Shown one piece after another: positions 1 to 8,000 of a stretch of 10,314 bases of DNA (positions within the stretch are counted from its first letter, which is position 1; every line of letters starts with the position of its first letter). This DNA is from Thalassiosira profunda (taxonomy: Eukaryota > Bacillariophyta > Thalassiosirophyceae > Thalassiosirales > Thalassiosiraceae). Both the position numbers and the translations under genes were made by a program. The stretch covers positions 1 to 10,314 of the forward strand of contig JALLAP010000786.1 of the NCBI GenBank assembly GCA_036939355.1, written 5' to 3'. The notes under the pieces are model-generated. The model was not told the DNA's origin and searched no databases. It saw only the letters and a program-made list of their open reading frames with translations.

Positions 1-142
1 TGCAAGTAAGGTAATCATTCCAGTCCGATTCGCTAGTTGTCCAATGCGTTGTTGCTGTGTCCAACTTGTGGCGTGGTCGTAGTGACTGTGGTTGCCAGTG
101 ACCGAAGTGCGAGAAGGCATTCCCGTCTGTCATTTTTCTTAG
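1..142. other. Leading spacer, no feature seen
   Basis: No open frame with recognisable protein character, no RNA gene and no repeat was found here. It could be the tail of a feature that begins before the window. Confidence 0.4.
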
Positions 143-258
143 AAAAGCTAGCTGAAAGAGGAGCTCTTTCTGACCGGCTGTCCGTCCCACAATTACATCT
201 CTATTAGACTCTAGTCTCCGTATATTTACAAGATATTAGATGGATATTTTTGTCAGAG

Positions 259-301
259 AACGCTCTCTTTTACTCTGCTGACAACGCTCTCTTTTACTCT
301 G
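259..301 (+). repeat. 19-bp tandem repeat, period 24
   Basis: AACGCTCTCTTTTACTCTG occurs at 259-277 and again exactly at 283-301. Copy B of the host repeat has only one related unit, so this is a local duplication private to copy A. Confidence 0.85.
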
Positions 302-430
302 TTATTAGCCGAATGAACTCATTTTATTGATACAATTTATCGTTACCAAAGTGTATGTTTTTCACGGATGTTGAGTCTGACAAGATCGCTTTTTTTTTAG
401 TACTAATTCCAATGCAAAAAGCGCTTTTTG

Positions 431-459
431 ACTACCAACCCAAAATTTTTGGTTGGTAC
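431..459. repeat. Hairpin at the end of repeat A
   Basis: CTACCAACCCAAAA is followed directly by TTTTTGGTTGGTAC, an almost perfect inverted repeat built on the GGTTGGTAC motif. The matching place in copy B has a similar palindrome (9130-9149), which suggests the foldback is a property of this repeat family's right end. Confidence 0.6.
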
Positions 460-486
460 CCACCAAAACACCAACACCCGAAAAAA

Positions 487-519
487 ATGAGATTTTGGGG
501 GGCGCGAGAAATCGGTTAA
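487..519 (+). promoter_or_regulatory. Possible 10-codon upstream ORF in the methyltransferase leader
   Basis: An ATG at 487, out of frame with the main gene, opens a 10-codon reading frame that ends at TAA 517-519, before the main ATG at 543. If transcription starts upstream of 487, this uORF could reduce translation of the downstream gene. The transcription start is unknown, so this is only a possibility. Confidence 0.25.
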
Positions 520-542
520 GGCTCCTCATTTTTTGCGCTCAG

Positions 543-1594
543 ATGCGGCGGCGTGCCTATCTTCGACTGTCGGCCATGGCCCGGTTCGCCGTGACGCTGG
601 TCATCTCGGCGGCCACGGCGATGTTCTTTGCGGCCCATCTGCAAGCTAACACCGCCACCATAGGCTCCCACAACCACGACAGTTCGACCAGCGGTGCGTG
701 GGACGCTACGGACCTGCCCATCCAAAAAAGTATTGACGATGGGTTTCATCCGATATATGTTTATTCTAGGACAAACCTTCCCGGATTTGCAGGAAAGTAT
801 TCCCAGTCAAGTCAGGATAGTCTAATAGTCAAGTTGTTGGAGGTTTACCATGCAAAGACTAAGAATTTCACCGGCACTCCCTTCTTCGTGGATCTCGCAG
901 CGAACCATCCCCTGGTGCATTCCAACACCTATAGCCTAGAGAGGAGGGGGTGGAATGGCGTCTGTTTAGGTGCGTGTTGTCTTTAATATTTGTATCTCCG
1001 TTTCTGTGTGAAGTGCACTAACATGCATCACCTGAATGTGAGTTAGAACCCAATCCGATATACTGGTACGGGCTCGCCTCGCATCGAACATGTGTAATTA
1101 TTGGAGCCTTTGTGGGCGGCCCAGAAGAAGAGGATGGTAAAGAGGTGGGCGTCGTGCTATCAAGGGGGGTAACTGGCGGCATTGTGGCAGATGGGCTAGA
1201 CAATGCGGGAAGACAATCGGAAGAGAAACGCAATCTTGTCTCAATGGCAACTGTTTTCCGGCAGGCCAACGTCCCAAGCGTGATCGACTACTTCTCCTTA
1301 GATGTGGAGGGTGCAGAATACCTCGTAATGAAAGACTTTCCCTGGCATGATTACACGTTCTCTTTTATAACAATCGAAAGGGCAAACAAGAAGTTGAGGG
1401 CGCTGTTGGCCTCAAAAGGATACGTTTTGACACGGATCATATCCGATTTCGGGGAGAGCCTCTGGATACACAACACCATTCAATTGTCAGAGAACGAGAT
1501 TAATGATGTGTGCAAAGGGCTGGACATTCCATCGTATTCGGCTGAGCCGTCGCAATGGAAGCTCCCGAGATTATCACAGTACGATGATGGCTAG
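543..1594 (+). CDS. FkbM-family SAM-dependent methyltransferase, membrane-anchored
   Basis: Two exons, 543-969 and 1047-1594, are joined across a 77-bp GT-AG intron (GTGCGT...TTAG). The join completes a Glu codon and restores the family motif EPNP. The protein has 324 residues. A basic start followed by a hydrophobic run at about 15-31 indicates a signal anchor, so the catalytic part probably faces the Golgi/ER lumen. The YSQ..QD block (86-92), FFVDLAANHP SAM-binding motif I (114-123), EPNP (143-146) and DYFSLDVEGAE (223-233) are FkbM hallmarks. Family members O-methylate sugars or small molecules; the substrate here is unknown. ATG 543 is the first in-frame ATG but has weak context. ATG 576 has a strong one (GCCATGG) and would give 313 residues that keep the anchor. 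The frame stays open upstream to 453 without an ATG, into repeat A. Confidence 0.85.
970..1046 (+). other. Intron of the FkbM-type gene
   Basis: The 77-bp intron begins GTGCGT and ends GTTAG. Without splicing the frame stops at TAA 984-986. With splicing, ...GVCL continues into EPNPIYWYGL, as expected in this family, so the splice is well supported by protein continuity. Confidence 0.85.
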
Positions 1595-2274
1595 GACAAC
1601 ATTCAGGGTTTTTTACGAATTCCTTTTCAACTTTTTCTCGAGTTAGTACGTACAATAGGTACGATAGGTGGGCATGCGGAATAGAAGAATGATCGTCTCG
1701 AAGAGGCGGTTGCAATCCGTGGGCCAAAAATTTTATTAAGGTGGTACCGAAGTTTGTGTGTCTCAGTTGGTAAAGTTAAAGTGGCTACGAGAGATTAGAT
1801 AGTTCTTTACTCCGCGGGGCGCCCACCCCAGGAAGACACCGGATGGAGCCAGTGTGAAGGTCACATGTGATATGCGACTCACAATGAAACTTTTCGGTGA
1901 TCATCGGCACTAAAAGGCTCCCACCCGTTTCAAAAGGCTCGAGCCTTTTCAGAAGCTTGGTCTAGAGAGGTGCGGGCGTACCTCTAGGCCTAGTTTTAGT
2001 TGGGAGTGGAGGTTCGAGCGAGTGCGACTCGAGAGACGGCGACTACTCGCATGCCAAGCCTAGATACTTGGTAAGCAATCCGACTCATGGCCAGTTGCGC
2101 TTGTAGCTATGAGAGCCACGAGCGGAGAGAATAGAGGCGAGAGAGCCATGGGCTCACTCTTTTTAAGGTGGCAGTCAACTGAATCTTTTTTGGTATGCTT
2201 CTGCGGTACCTAGGTAGAATTGAACCATAAGCCGGAGCGAATTGCCGGGAAGCTCCCGTACGTAGAAAGTTTGT
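1595..2274. other. Intergenic, non-coding; one perfect palindrome
   Basis: No convincing gene on either strand. An 18-bp perfect palindrome, AAAAGGCTCGAGCCTTTT, lies at 1932-1949, preceded by a direct AAAAGGCTC copy at about 1912. A shorter stem AGAGGT/ACCTCT (1966-1971 with 1980-1985) follows. These could form cruciforms or be worn ends of elements. Confidence 0.5.
1932..1949. repeat. 18-bp perfect palindrome
   Basis: AAAAGGCTCGAGCCTTTT is identical to its reverse complement. No function can be assigned; it is too far from either gene to be called a terminator or operator. Confidence 0.8.
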
Positions 2275-2354
2275 AATTCCTACGTAGAGACAAAAAGAGA
2301 GAAAAGGGCCAATCGTGCGTGCGGCGTGGCGGGTGGCGGAGGCCACTCAACACC

Positions 2355-2371
2355 ATGGCGGCCGCCCTAAC
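2355..2371 (+). repeat. Inner inverted-repeat arm, left
   Basis: The 17 bp ATGGCGGCCGCCCTAAC match the reverse complement of 2714-2730 exactly. The arm itself contains the palindrome GCGGCCGC. Confidence 0.9.
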
Positions 2372-2713
2372 TAGCGCGGCCAAAACCACGTCGGCCCCTC
2401 ATGCCCCAAAGTGCTAACCAAGGGTACCACCATATCGGGCGTGCTCTGGCGAGTCATAAAACATATTGATGGCCATTGTAGCCCGTGATGCGGCATGCTA
2501 TGAGCATTTTGGCGCTACTTCTAGCTTCCGCCACGGTGGAGGAGGGGCACCATGGCACCGAATTTGCTAGTCGTCACCTAGTAGCACGGCCATGGCCATA
2601 TCATAGCCAATGTTGGTGATATGACAGCCGGAAATTATTTTTCTGCATCGGGAATGCATTCTCTATCCGATGGTAAAAATACTTTATGCTGTGAGTCCGT
2701 TCCGGCGGATCCG

Positions 2714-2730
2714 TTAGGGCGGCCGCCATG
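2714..2730 (-). repeat. Inner inverted-repeat arm, right
   Basis: This is the exact inverted partner of 2355-2371. The right arm has about 9 extra bases between its CTCAAC block and this core compared with the left arm. Confidence 0.9.
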
Positions 2731-2819
2731 ATAAAGTGGCGTTGAGAGAGGGCCTCCGTCACCAATTGACCCCCTTTCGGAATGGGCAGGACACCTTTAG
2801 GTTTTTCACGTAGGAATTA

Positions 2820-3097
2820 GTATTAATTTTCATTTGCTACCGGCTTTTATTAGATATGAGTAAGTAGAGAAGAGTAGTATTGAAACGCGGTAGCTCAGGC
2901 TCCGTTTGTCGTACCTAGCTGGGTATGAGTAGGTAAGATAAGGTCCTTTCTCTGTGATAGCGTGGCGGGGGGGGGGACAACACCCCCCCCCTCTCCCAAA
3001 CCTCTTTTCACCCTCGGGTGTCAGCATGACCCACTATTTTTCCACAAGTTTTTTTACCTTGACGGAGGATCATCATTCTGGCCGGAGCCTCCTTCGT
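2820..3097. other. Spacer containing a G10/C9 hairpin
   Basis: Ten consecutive G (2967-2976), the loop ACAACA and nine consecutive C (2983-2991) form a nine-pair pure G:C stem. No gene is supported here; open frames through the tract are made of homopolymer-derived Gly/Pro runs. Confidence 0.6.
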
Positions 3098-3792
3098 TTA
3101 ACAGGAATCCAGCTAGGTATGTGCATAGGCCCAATTTCAGAATTGCTGCGCGGAAAGTGGCGCTGTGCGCCACCAACGGGGATCGAGGAGGCGACCAGTG
3201 GCGCATTTGAAAGCCGTGCTTGTGCTCTATCGCCCCGTGATGTCGGGGCATCAACATGTGACACTCAGGATAAGACACGTGTCTTAGAAAAGGAGGCCAT
3301 TTGGCCCGAAATTCTGAGGATGCCACCCCTTTGTCCTTTGTTGCCGTGCCCCGCAGGGGTTCACAGCACCCCCGGACCGAGCCCGAGACGGCCAAAATTT
3401 TGCGGGCGGCCGAGGGGGGTTCCCCCCGAGTGTCAAGTCCCCCCTTTTGCCCCCCTTTCCCCCCTTTATGGCATCGGGAATGCTCCGGATGCATTCAGCG
3501 CAATTTTTTGGGTCCGTGGCCCTTGTTGGCGCCCAAAACGGGCGCGAACGGCCCCTCCCGCCCCGCGAAAACGAGCCAAAATGCGCCAAAAAAGGCCATC
3601 TTTAACTCGCATGGTGAATATTTTTTTGGGTCATGAGCCCATTGGAATGAGCAGTAAGCTAAGAATCCCGTGGAATCTTGAATCGGGCCAATCGCTCCAC
3701 GAGAAGCCGAGATCCGGATCATTTCCTGCGACATCCCAGCTCAAATCTGCATCTGCACCGGCCGTGGGGAGACTTAACTGGATTCCTGTTAA
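3098..3792. repeat. GC-rich block bounded by an 18-bp inverted repeat
   Basis: TTAACAGGAATCCAGCTA (3098-3115) and TAACTGGATTCCTGTTAA (3775-3792) are inverted copies with one mismatch. Between them lie C-rich runs, a GTGGCGC/GCGCCAC stem at about 3158-3174 and stretches open in several frames on both strands. The long plus-strand frame (2954-3841) has low-complexity Pro/Arg/Lys composition, no recognisable domain, and overlaps equally open antisense frames, so it looks like a by-product of stop-poor GC-rich sequence. The block may be a second non-autonomous element or a decayed one. Confidence 0.45.
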
Positions 3793-4504
3793 GAAAAGAA
3801 GCAAAAGAAAAAGAGAGCTCATCTCGCGTGTAGATTTTTAGCTCCTAAGCAATTTCACGGAGCCAATATGCACTGCGCCCGGGGTGGCACAGACGGCGGC
3901 TGATGGCTGAGTCCGGACGGGTCCAACAATCAACAGATGGCCGTGATCCACCAAGTATTGGACCTGTGATCGATCATACACGCATGATGGGTGGCGGGGA
4001 CGGTATTTATGGCGGTATTGGGGCGATTGGGGCTCTCGTTCCGCGGACCTCTCAGAGACCGCGGGATGTGCCGGGTGTTCGCCGCCACGGTCGATAATCA
4101 AGAAAGGATCGGCACCAAACCTTGAAGGTTGGTCAGCGATGGCATCCATATGGTCTCACAGATAGCATGGGAATGATAATTGGCACCAGTTTCATGCAAT
4201 TAACAGCGGTTATGGCGAAAGTATTGGAATCTGCAGAATAGGATGTGGTGTGGGTGGCACTAAGGCCGCTACAGATTCACAAGTACCCGCACCTACTACG
4301 ATCGATCCAGCATTTTATTTGTTCATATTGAAGAATGCCCCTCTCGATTCGATCGTACCTAGTAGATCCGAGTATTGACGGCTCTGTATAGTTCAAAAAG
4401 CTACGTAGGAATTCATACATTATTTGGCGCGAGTATGTACTTTTTTAGTACGGAAAACTTGTCGCCAGGCGGCTAGAGTACGTCCGAGAGCCGCACAACC
4501 GATA
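3793..4504. other. Unassigned region with short uncharacterised open frames
   Basis: Open frames exist on the minus strand (3838-4149, 103 codons starting at ATG) and the plus strand (3903-4097; also about 4168-4377 without an ATG). None has a motif I recognise, and they overlap each other. The 4168-4377 frame has fairly protein-like composition. ACGTAGGAATT at 4403-4413 repeats the terminal 11 bp of the 2275-2819 element, with no partner found nearby. I cannot support a gene here, but a decayed coding remnant is possible. Confidence 0.3.
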
Positions 4505-4540
4505 CCGATCAGGGTGTACCTTCAGGGCGAGCTTGCGATA
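4505..4540 (-). pseudogene. Relic of a DnaJ J-domain (helix II and HPD loop)
   Basis: The minus strand encodes YRKLALKVHPDR, the diagnostic J-domain helix II and invariant HPD tripeptide that stimulate Hsp70 ATPase. Nothing else of a J-domain is seen: the in-frame upstream sequence is Pro/Ser/Arg low complexity with a stop at 4628-4630, and about 20 codons after HPDR the frame ends without helix III or IV. A GTATCG immediately after the HPDR region could be an intron donor, so an exon of a real but undetected gene is possible. I found no matching exon on the minus strand between 3840 and 5017. A pseudogene or captured fragment is the simplest reading. A bare 12-residue match could be coincidence, but an exact helix II plus HPD makes that unlikely. 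Confidence 0.45.
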
Positions 4541-5017
4541 GACGCCCTGGACTGCCGGACGCCGCGGCGAGGGCGCCGGCGGCGGTGGGAGCGATGGGAG
4601 GCGTGTGGGTGGGCTGTTAGCTATCACCTATGGCGCAGCGCGCATGGTGGTGAAGGTAGGTGGTTGGTACGCACGGGGGGTTCTCGTCAAGGCTGGTGCA
4701 CAGAAAAGAGAACTCAAGACGGACGGACTGACGGCGCCGGTTTATCCTATCTAACGTTTTCTTGAGCCCGTTGTCAGTAACAATCAATGCTTTGTACAAG
4801 GGGTTCTTTCGTACGTGAGTTGAGACAAGCGCGCACAGAGGCGAAGGCAGACGCGTCAAGATGTGAGATGATGCCAGACATCATCATCCTGTACGATAGC
4901 CTGTTGACGCGAACTTGTGCCCAAACTAGACGATAGATACTGAAAAGATGTAAACAGACTAAAAGGTACTCATTCTAAGCAAGAGGAGCCAAAATCCTCT
5001 CCTCCTCCTTCGCCCAG
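4541..5017. other. Intergenic and exportin-1 3' flank
   Basis: No gene supported. The part at 4550-4600 is CCG/CGG low complexity. A GGTTGGTAC motif at 4662-4670 matches the repeated motif of the dispersed repeats. The stretch just below 5018 should hold the exportin-1 3' UTR; no distinct polyadenylation signal was identified. Confidence 0.4.
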
Positions 5018-8000
5018 TCAGAGGTCATCATCAATCATATCTGAGGGTTTCAGAAGACCAGGCACGGCATTCAAATGAGCTTGTTGGACCTCCAATTCAA
5101 GCGTTTTTTTTTCGTCTTGCTCTTCTCCATAGAGAGAGCTGTTGTCTTCCATGCTGAACTCTTTTAACTGGATCAAGAAATCTCGCAGATGTGTCTTGAA
5201 GGTAGGCAAATCCTTGTTGAGATCAAACATCCCTTCAACAAATGTAGATACCTGGCTTCTGGCTAGATTTGGGAAGCTCCGAAGAAGAAGCTTAGAAATG
5301 TGACTGCGTAGTAGGACCGAATTGGCCTGACCAAGTGAAGAAGTACCTGGATCGAAGAGGGGCACAGTAACATGGTTCATTTGAACCAAATGTATCATGT
5401 AACGCAGAAGTGTGGCATGCAGTTTGAAACCAGACTTGTGAAGACGATCAGTCATCACAGCAAATACATCTTGAATGAGCGCAAGCAAATACTGCTGGTA
5501 GAAGCTCTGTGCAATGTTTGGAGCCTTGCTCACATTGTGAAGCAACTCATTAAGAATAATAAGACCCTGTTTTTGGTAAAGAGAACACATCAGCAGCAAA
5601 GGGAGAGGTGGTGCGAACACGCCAATATACTCACAGCATCAGACACATTGCGTTCTGTGTGCTTCATTGCCCAAACAACCGAATCTACCACAAGCTTCTG
5701 GTGCTCTGTTGAGATGCTGAAGAGAGCTTGGAAGCAGTGTGAATTGACAGTCTGAGAAAAAATGATAGTGTGAGAGAGTGCTTGGATGTGAATGGCGACA
5801 CGAGTTCACCAGTTACCTTAATGAACTCAAAAAAACGAATTCTGTGCTCAGGGAAGTCTTCGAAATTAGTGGTGATCATTTGAAGAGTACATTCAAACAC
5901 AGCTTCAATAATCCTAGGGACGTCACATAGCACGTGACTCGAAAGTTTCTCCACAATGGCTGCGACAAGGGCCAAAACCTCAGGGTCCCGGGCATTGGGA
6001 ATGTTGCGTTGATAGTCCCCTAAAATAGGGTCAAGAATCGGCGGGATAAATCCTTGCGCAACAGCCTGAGGGGCAGCCTCTGGAGGGCCACTTTTCTCAA
6101 TAAACACAATGAGGAGGCGCAAAACCTCTCTTTTGGCACTCCGCATGGACCGAACTAGGCTCAGCTGTGTGGCACCACTTCCTTGTTGCGATATTGTTGC
6201 AGATATGCGTTCAGAGTAAACCTTGTACACATTCAGAAGGTCCATGAAGAAAATCTGCAACTGATTCGCATATATGGACCCTATTGACCCACATGTCCTC
6301 CTGTTGATTTTCAGAATTGTTATTATTTCCTTGATTGTCTTGGGTACCATGAGTGACTCTACAGAGATATTTGCCTGCTCCATGATTATTTGCCACCTAT
6401 TATTTGGCACGTCCATGAGCTTAACGAGTAACTCAGCACGATTTACTGGAACAGCTGGCCCATTGTCACTCAGCATGTACCCCACGGCCTCGTAAAACGC
6501 CTGAACTTGATGGGGTTCTAGGTCACTGATGATACTGGGCATGGTTTCAACTAGCTCAGAAATGAAGGGAACTCGCTCATCCGTTTGAAGAGTCACAAAT
6601 TTCCGCCTACATTTCACCGCAATTTTCATAAAGGTGTCGCAGGCCATGTCTTGCACCCCTGGATGCACTTCATGCATGAATTCGAAAAGTTTATTCACAA
6701 CTGTCTTCAGAAATTTCCAGTGTGCTTTGAGGAAGCGAGGATATTGTCCGACTACATACATGATGTTGCTGGCAATTACAGCTTTGTTGTCTTTCCCACG
6801 CTTCTGTTCGCAGAGACCAAGCAGATCTTTTATGACTGTGACAAGGAACCGTTTTTCTTCATCTTCTGTCATCGCACCAGATATTGATCCAATGGCCCAG
6901 CAGAGAGTGTTCAAGTTATTCCAGGACCACTCGGCACCGCTAACTTGGGCAGTAAGTTTGGAGAGCATTATGTTCTCAGTATCATCACTGTTCAAATGAG
7001 TTAAATAGACAAGGGTTTCCCTCATAGTTTTGTACTGTGCAATCACATCTGTATCTTTGGTAGTTTCCCTGACAATATCTCCATTCTCATCTTCGACAAT
7101 GAGCACTTCTTCTGGCTTGGCCATTTTGGCAATAATGACATGGCGCACCCCAGTAAGGACTGGCCCGTACTTCGATTTCCTGCTGTCTGGTGATTCAAAG
7201 CCAGCATTACTTCTACCCCGAAGGGACACTGTCTTCGAGCCAGCCCCATTGAACTCATTTTCTGTCTGATACAGCTCGCATGATAGCATATGCCAAGCCT
7301 CAATGCATATGCGGAAAATTTCCAAATCATCAACCTCTGAAACACGGATGATGTAGTGGAGTCCAGTGATAAGGGACTGCTGTGAATCTGGGTGTTCAAG
7401 AGCATGTAGGTGGGACTTGAGAAATCCTGTCAAAAATAGTGCAAGATGCTGGATGAAGACACAGTCATCCTCGGATCCACTTTCGAATGGCCCCACTAGG
7501 TCAGTTTCTGCCGTGAAAATGTGACCAAGCCGTTCCAAAAATCCATTGAACATTGTGCGAAACAGAGGATCATACTCTGGTCCAAGGTCAGAAAGATTTC
7601 CAATTTCAGTGAGACAATCGAGTGTATCATTGCGAAACAATGGCTCTGGAAAGAACTTATTCAGTAGCGTTTCGATCAAATTTGTCTGGAATATAAAACC
7701 CAGAGGAATCCATGTCAGAAACCGTTGCAACGTTTGCAGAGTAACCTTTAACAAACTTGGACTTTGGCTATGGACAAGAACAAAGTCACAGAGGTGGTAT
7801 ATGGCCGAAAATTCACTGTTCAGACTTTCCTTCAGTGTCTTAACCTTTTGGGTCACCATTTGGTCACGAGAAAAGTCAAAGACTTCTTCACTCAAAAGCT
7901 TTAAGATCTGCATATTGTTCTCGCACAGCACTTCGCTAGTCTTTGAACTACCAACAAGGTCAGGAATAAAAGAAGGCCAGTTGTGCGGCCATTCCTGTTT

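Larger units (their letters stand above)
143..479 (+). repeat. Dispersed repeat, copy A
   Basis: This stretch aligns as a diverged direct repeat with 8749-9172. Shared blocks come in the same order: the start AAAAGCTA plus CTGAAAGAGGAGC; CCCACAATTAC; GGATGGATA-like sequence; AAAGTGTATGTTTT; a 23-bp exact match (400-422 = 8960-8982); and a right end in which 20 bp are exact (449-468 = 9142-9161), followed by a near-identical CCAACACCC. Copy A lacks about 100 bp present in copy B just before the right end, and carries an internal tandem duplication at 259-301. It has no coding capacity, so it is probably a non-autonomous transposable element or its remnant. The family is not one I can name. Its right end lies 63 bp before the first in-frame ATG of the methyltransferase gene. 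Confidence 0.75.
2275..2819. mobile_element. MITE/foldback-type element with ~100-bp imperfect inverted ends
   Basis: The left end (2275-2371) and right end (2714-2819) are inverted copies with matching blocks in the same order: AATTCCTACGT against ACGTAGGAATT (11 bp exact, 2275-2285 and 2809-2819); GGTGGCGGAGGCC against GGCCTCCGTCACC (one mismatch, 2332-2344 and 2752-2764); a CTCAAC-CC block; and ATGGCGGCCGCCCTAAC (17 bp exact, 2355-2371 and 2714-2730). Distances between blocks are nearly equal in the two arms (70 and 68 bp from outer end to GGAGGCC). The interior of about 340 bp has no gene. Size, structure and lack of coding fit a miniature inverted-repeat element mobilised in trans. The outer AATT on both sides could be a 4-bp target duplication, but being self-complementary it cannot be told from inverted-repeat sequence. 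The superfamily is unknown. Confidence 0.75.

Noticed and set aside
453..542. N-terminal extension of the methyltransferase from 453
   Set aside because: The codon at 453 is TTG, and the first in-frame ATG is at 543. The 453-479 part belongs to the dispersed repeat, so these residues are unlikely to be translated.
2010..2025. B-box-like GGTTCGAGCGA on the plus strand
   Set aside because: Weak match without supporting cloverleaf structure.
2150..2285. Possible tRNA on the minus strand, from a B-box-like GGTTCAATTCT at about 2215-2225
   Set aside because: No convincing A box, acceptor stem or anticodon arm could be built around it.
2954..3841. Long plus-strand open frame (295 codons)
   Set aside because: It runs through the poly-C tract and GC-rich low-complexity sequence, has no recognisable domain, and is matched by several open antisense frames.
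3838..4149. Minus-strand open frame of 103 codons with an ATG
   Set aside because: No recognisable motif or support beyond being open, and it overlaps a plus-strand frame. Kept only as a low-interest finding.
4424..4765. Plus-strand open frame (113 codons) over the J-domain relic
   Set aside because: It starts at TTG, is rich in Arg/Gly/Trp from GC-rich sequence, and has no family resemblance. The minus strand there has a clear J-domain signature instead.
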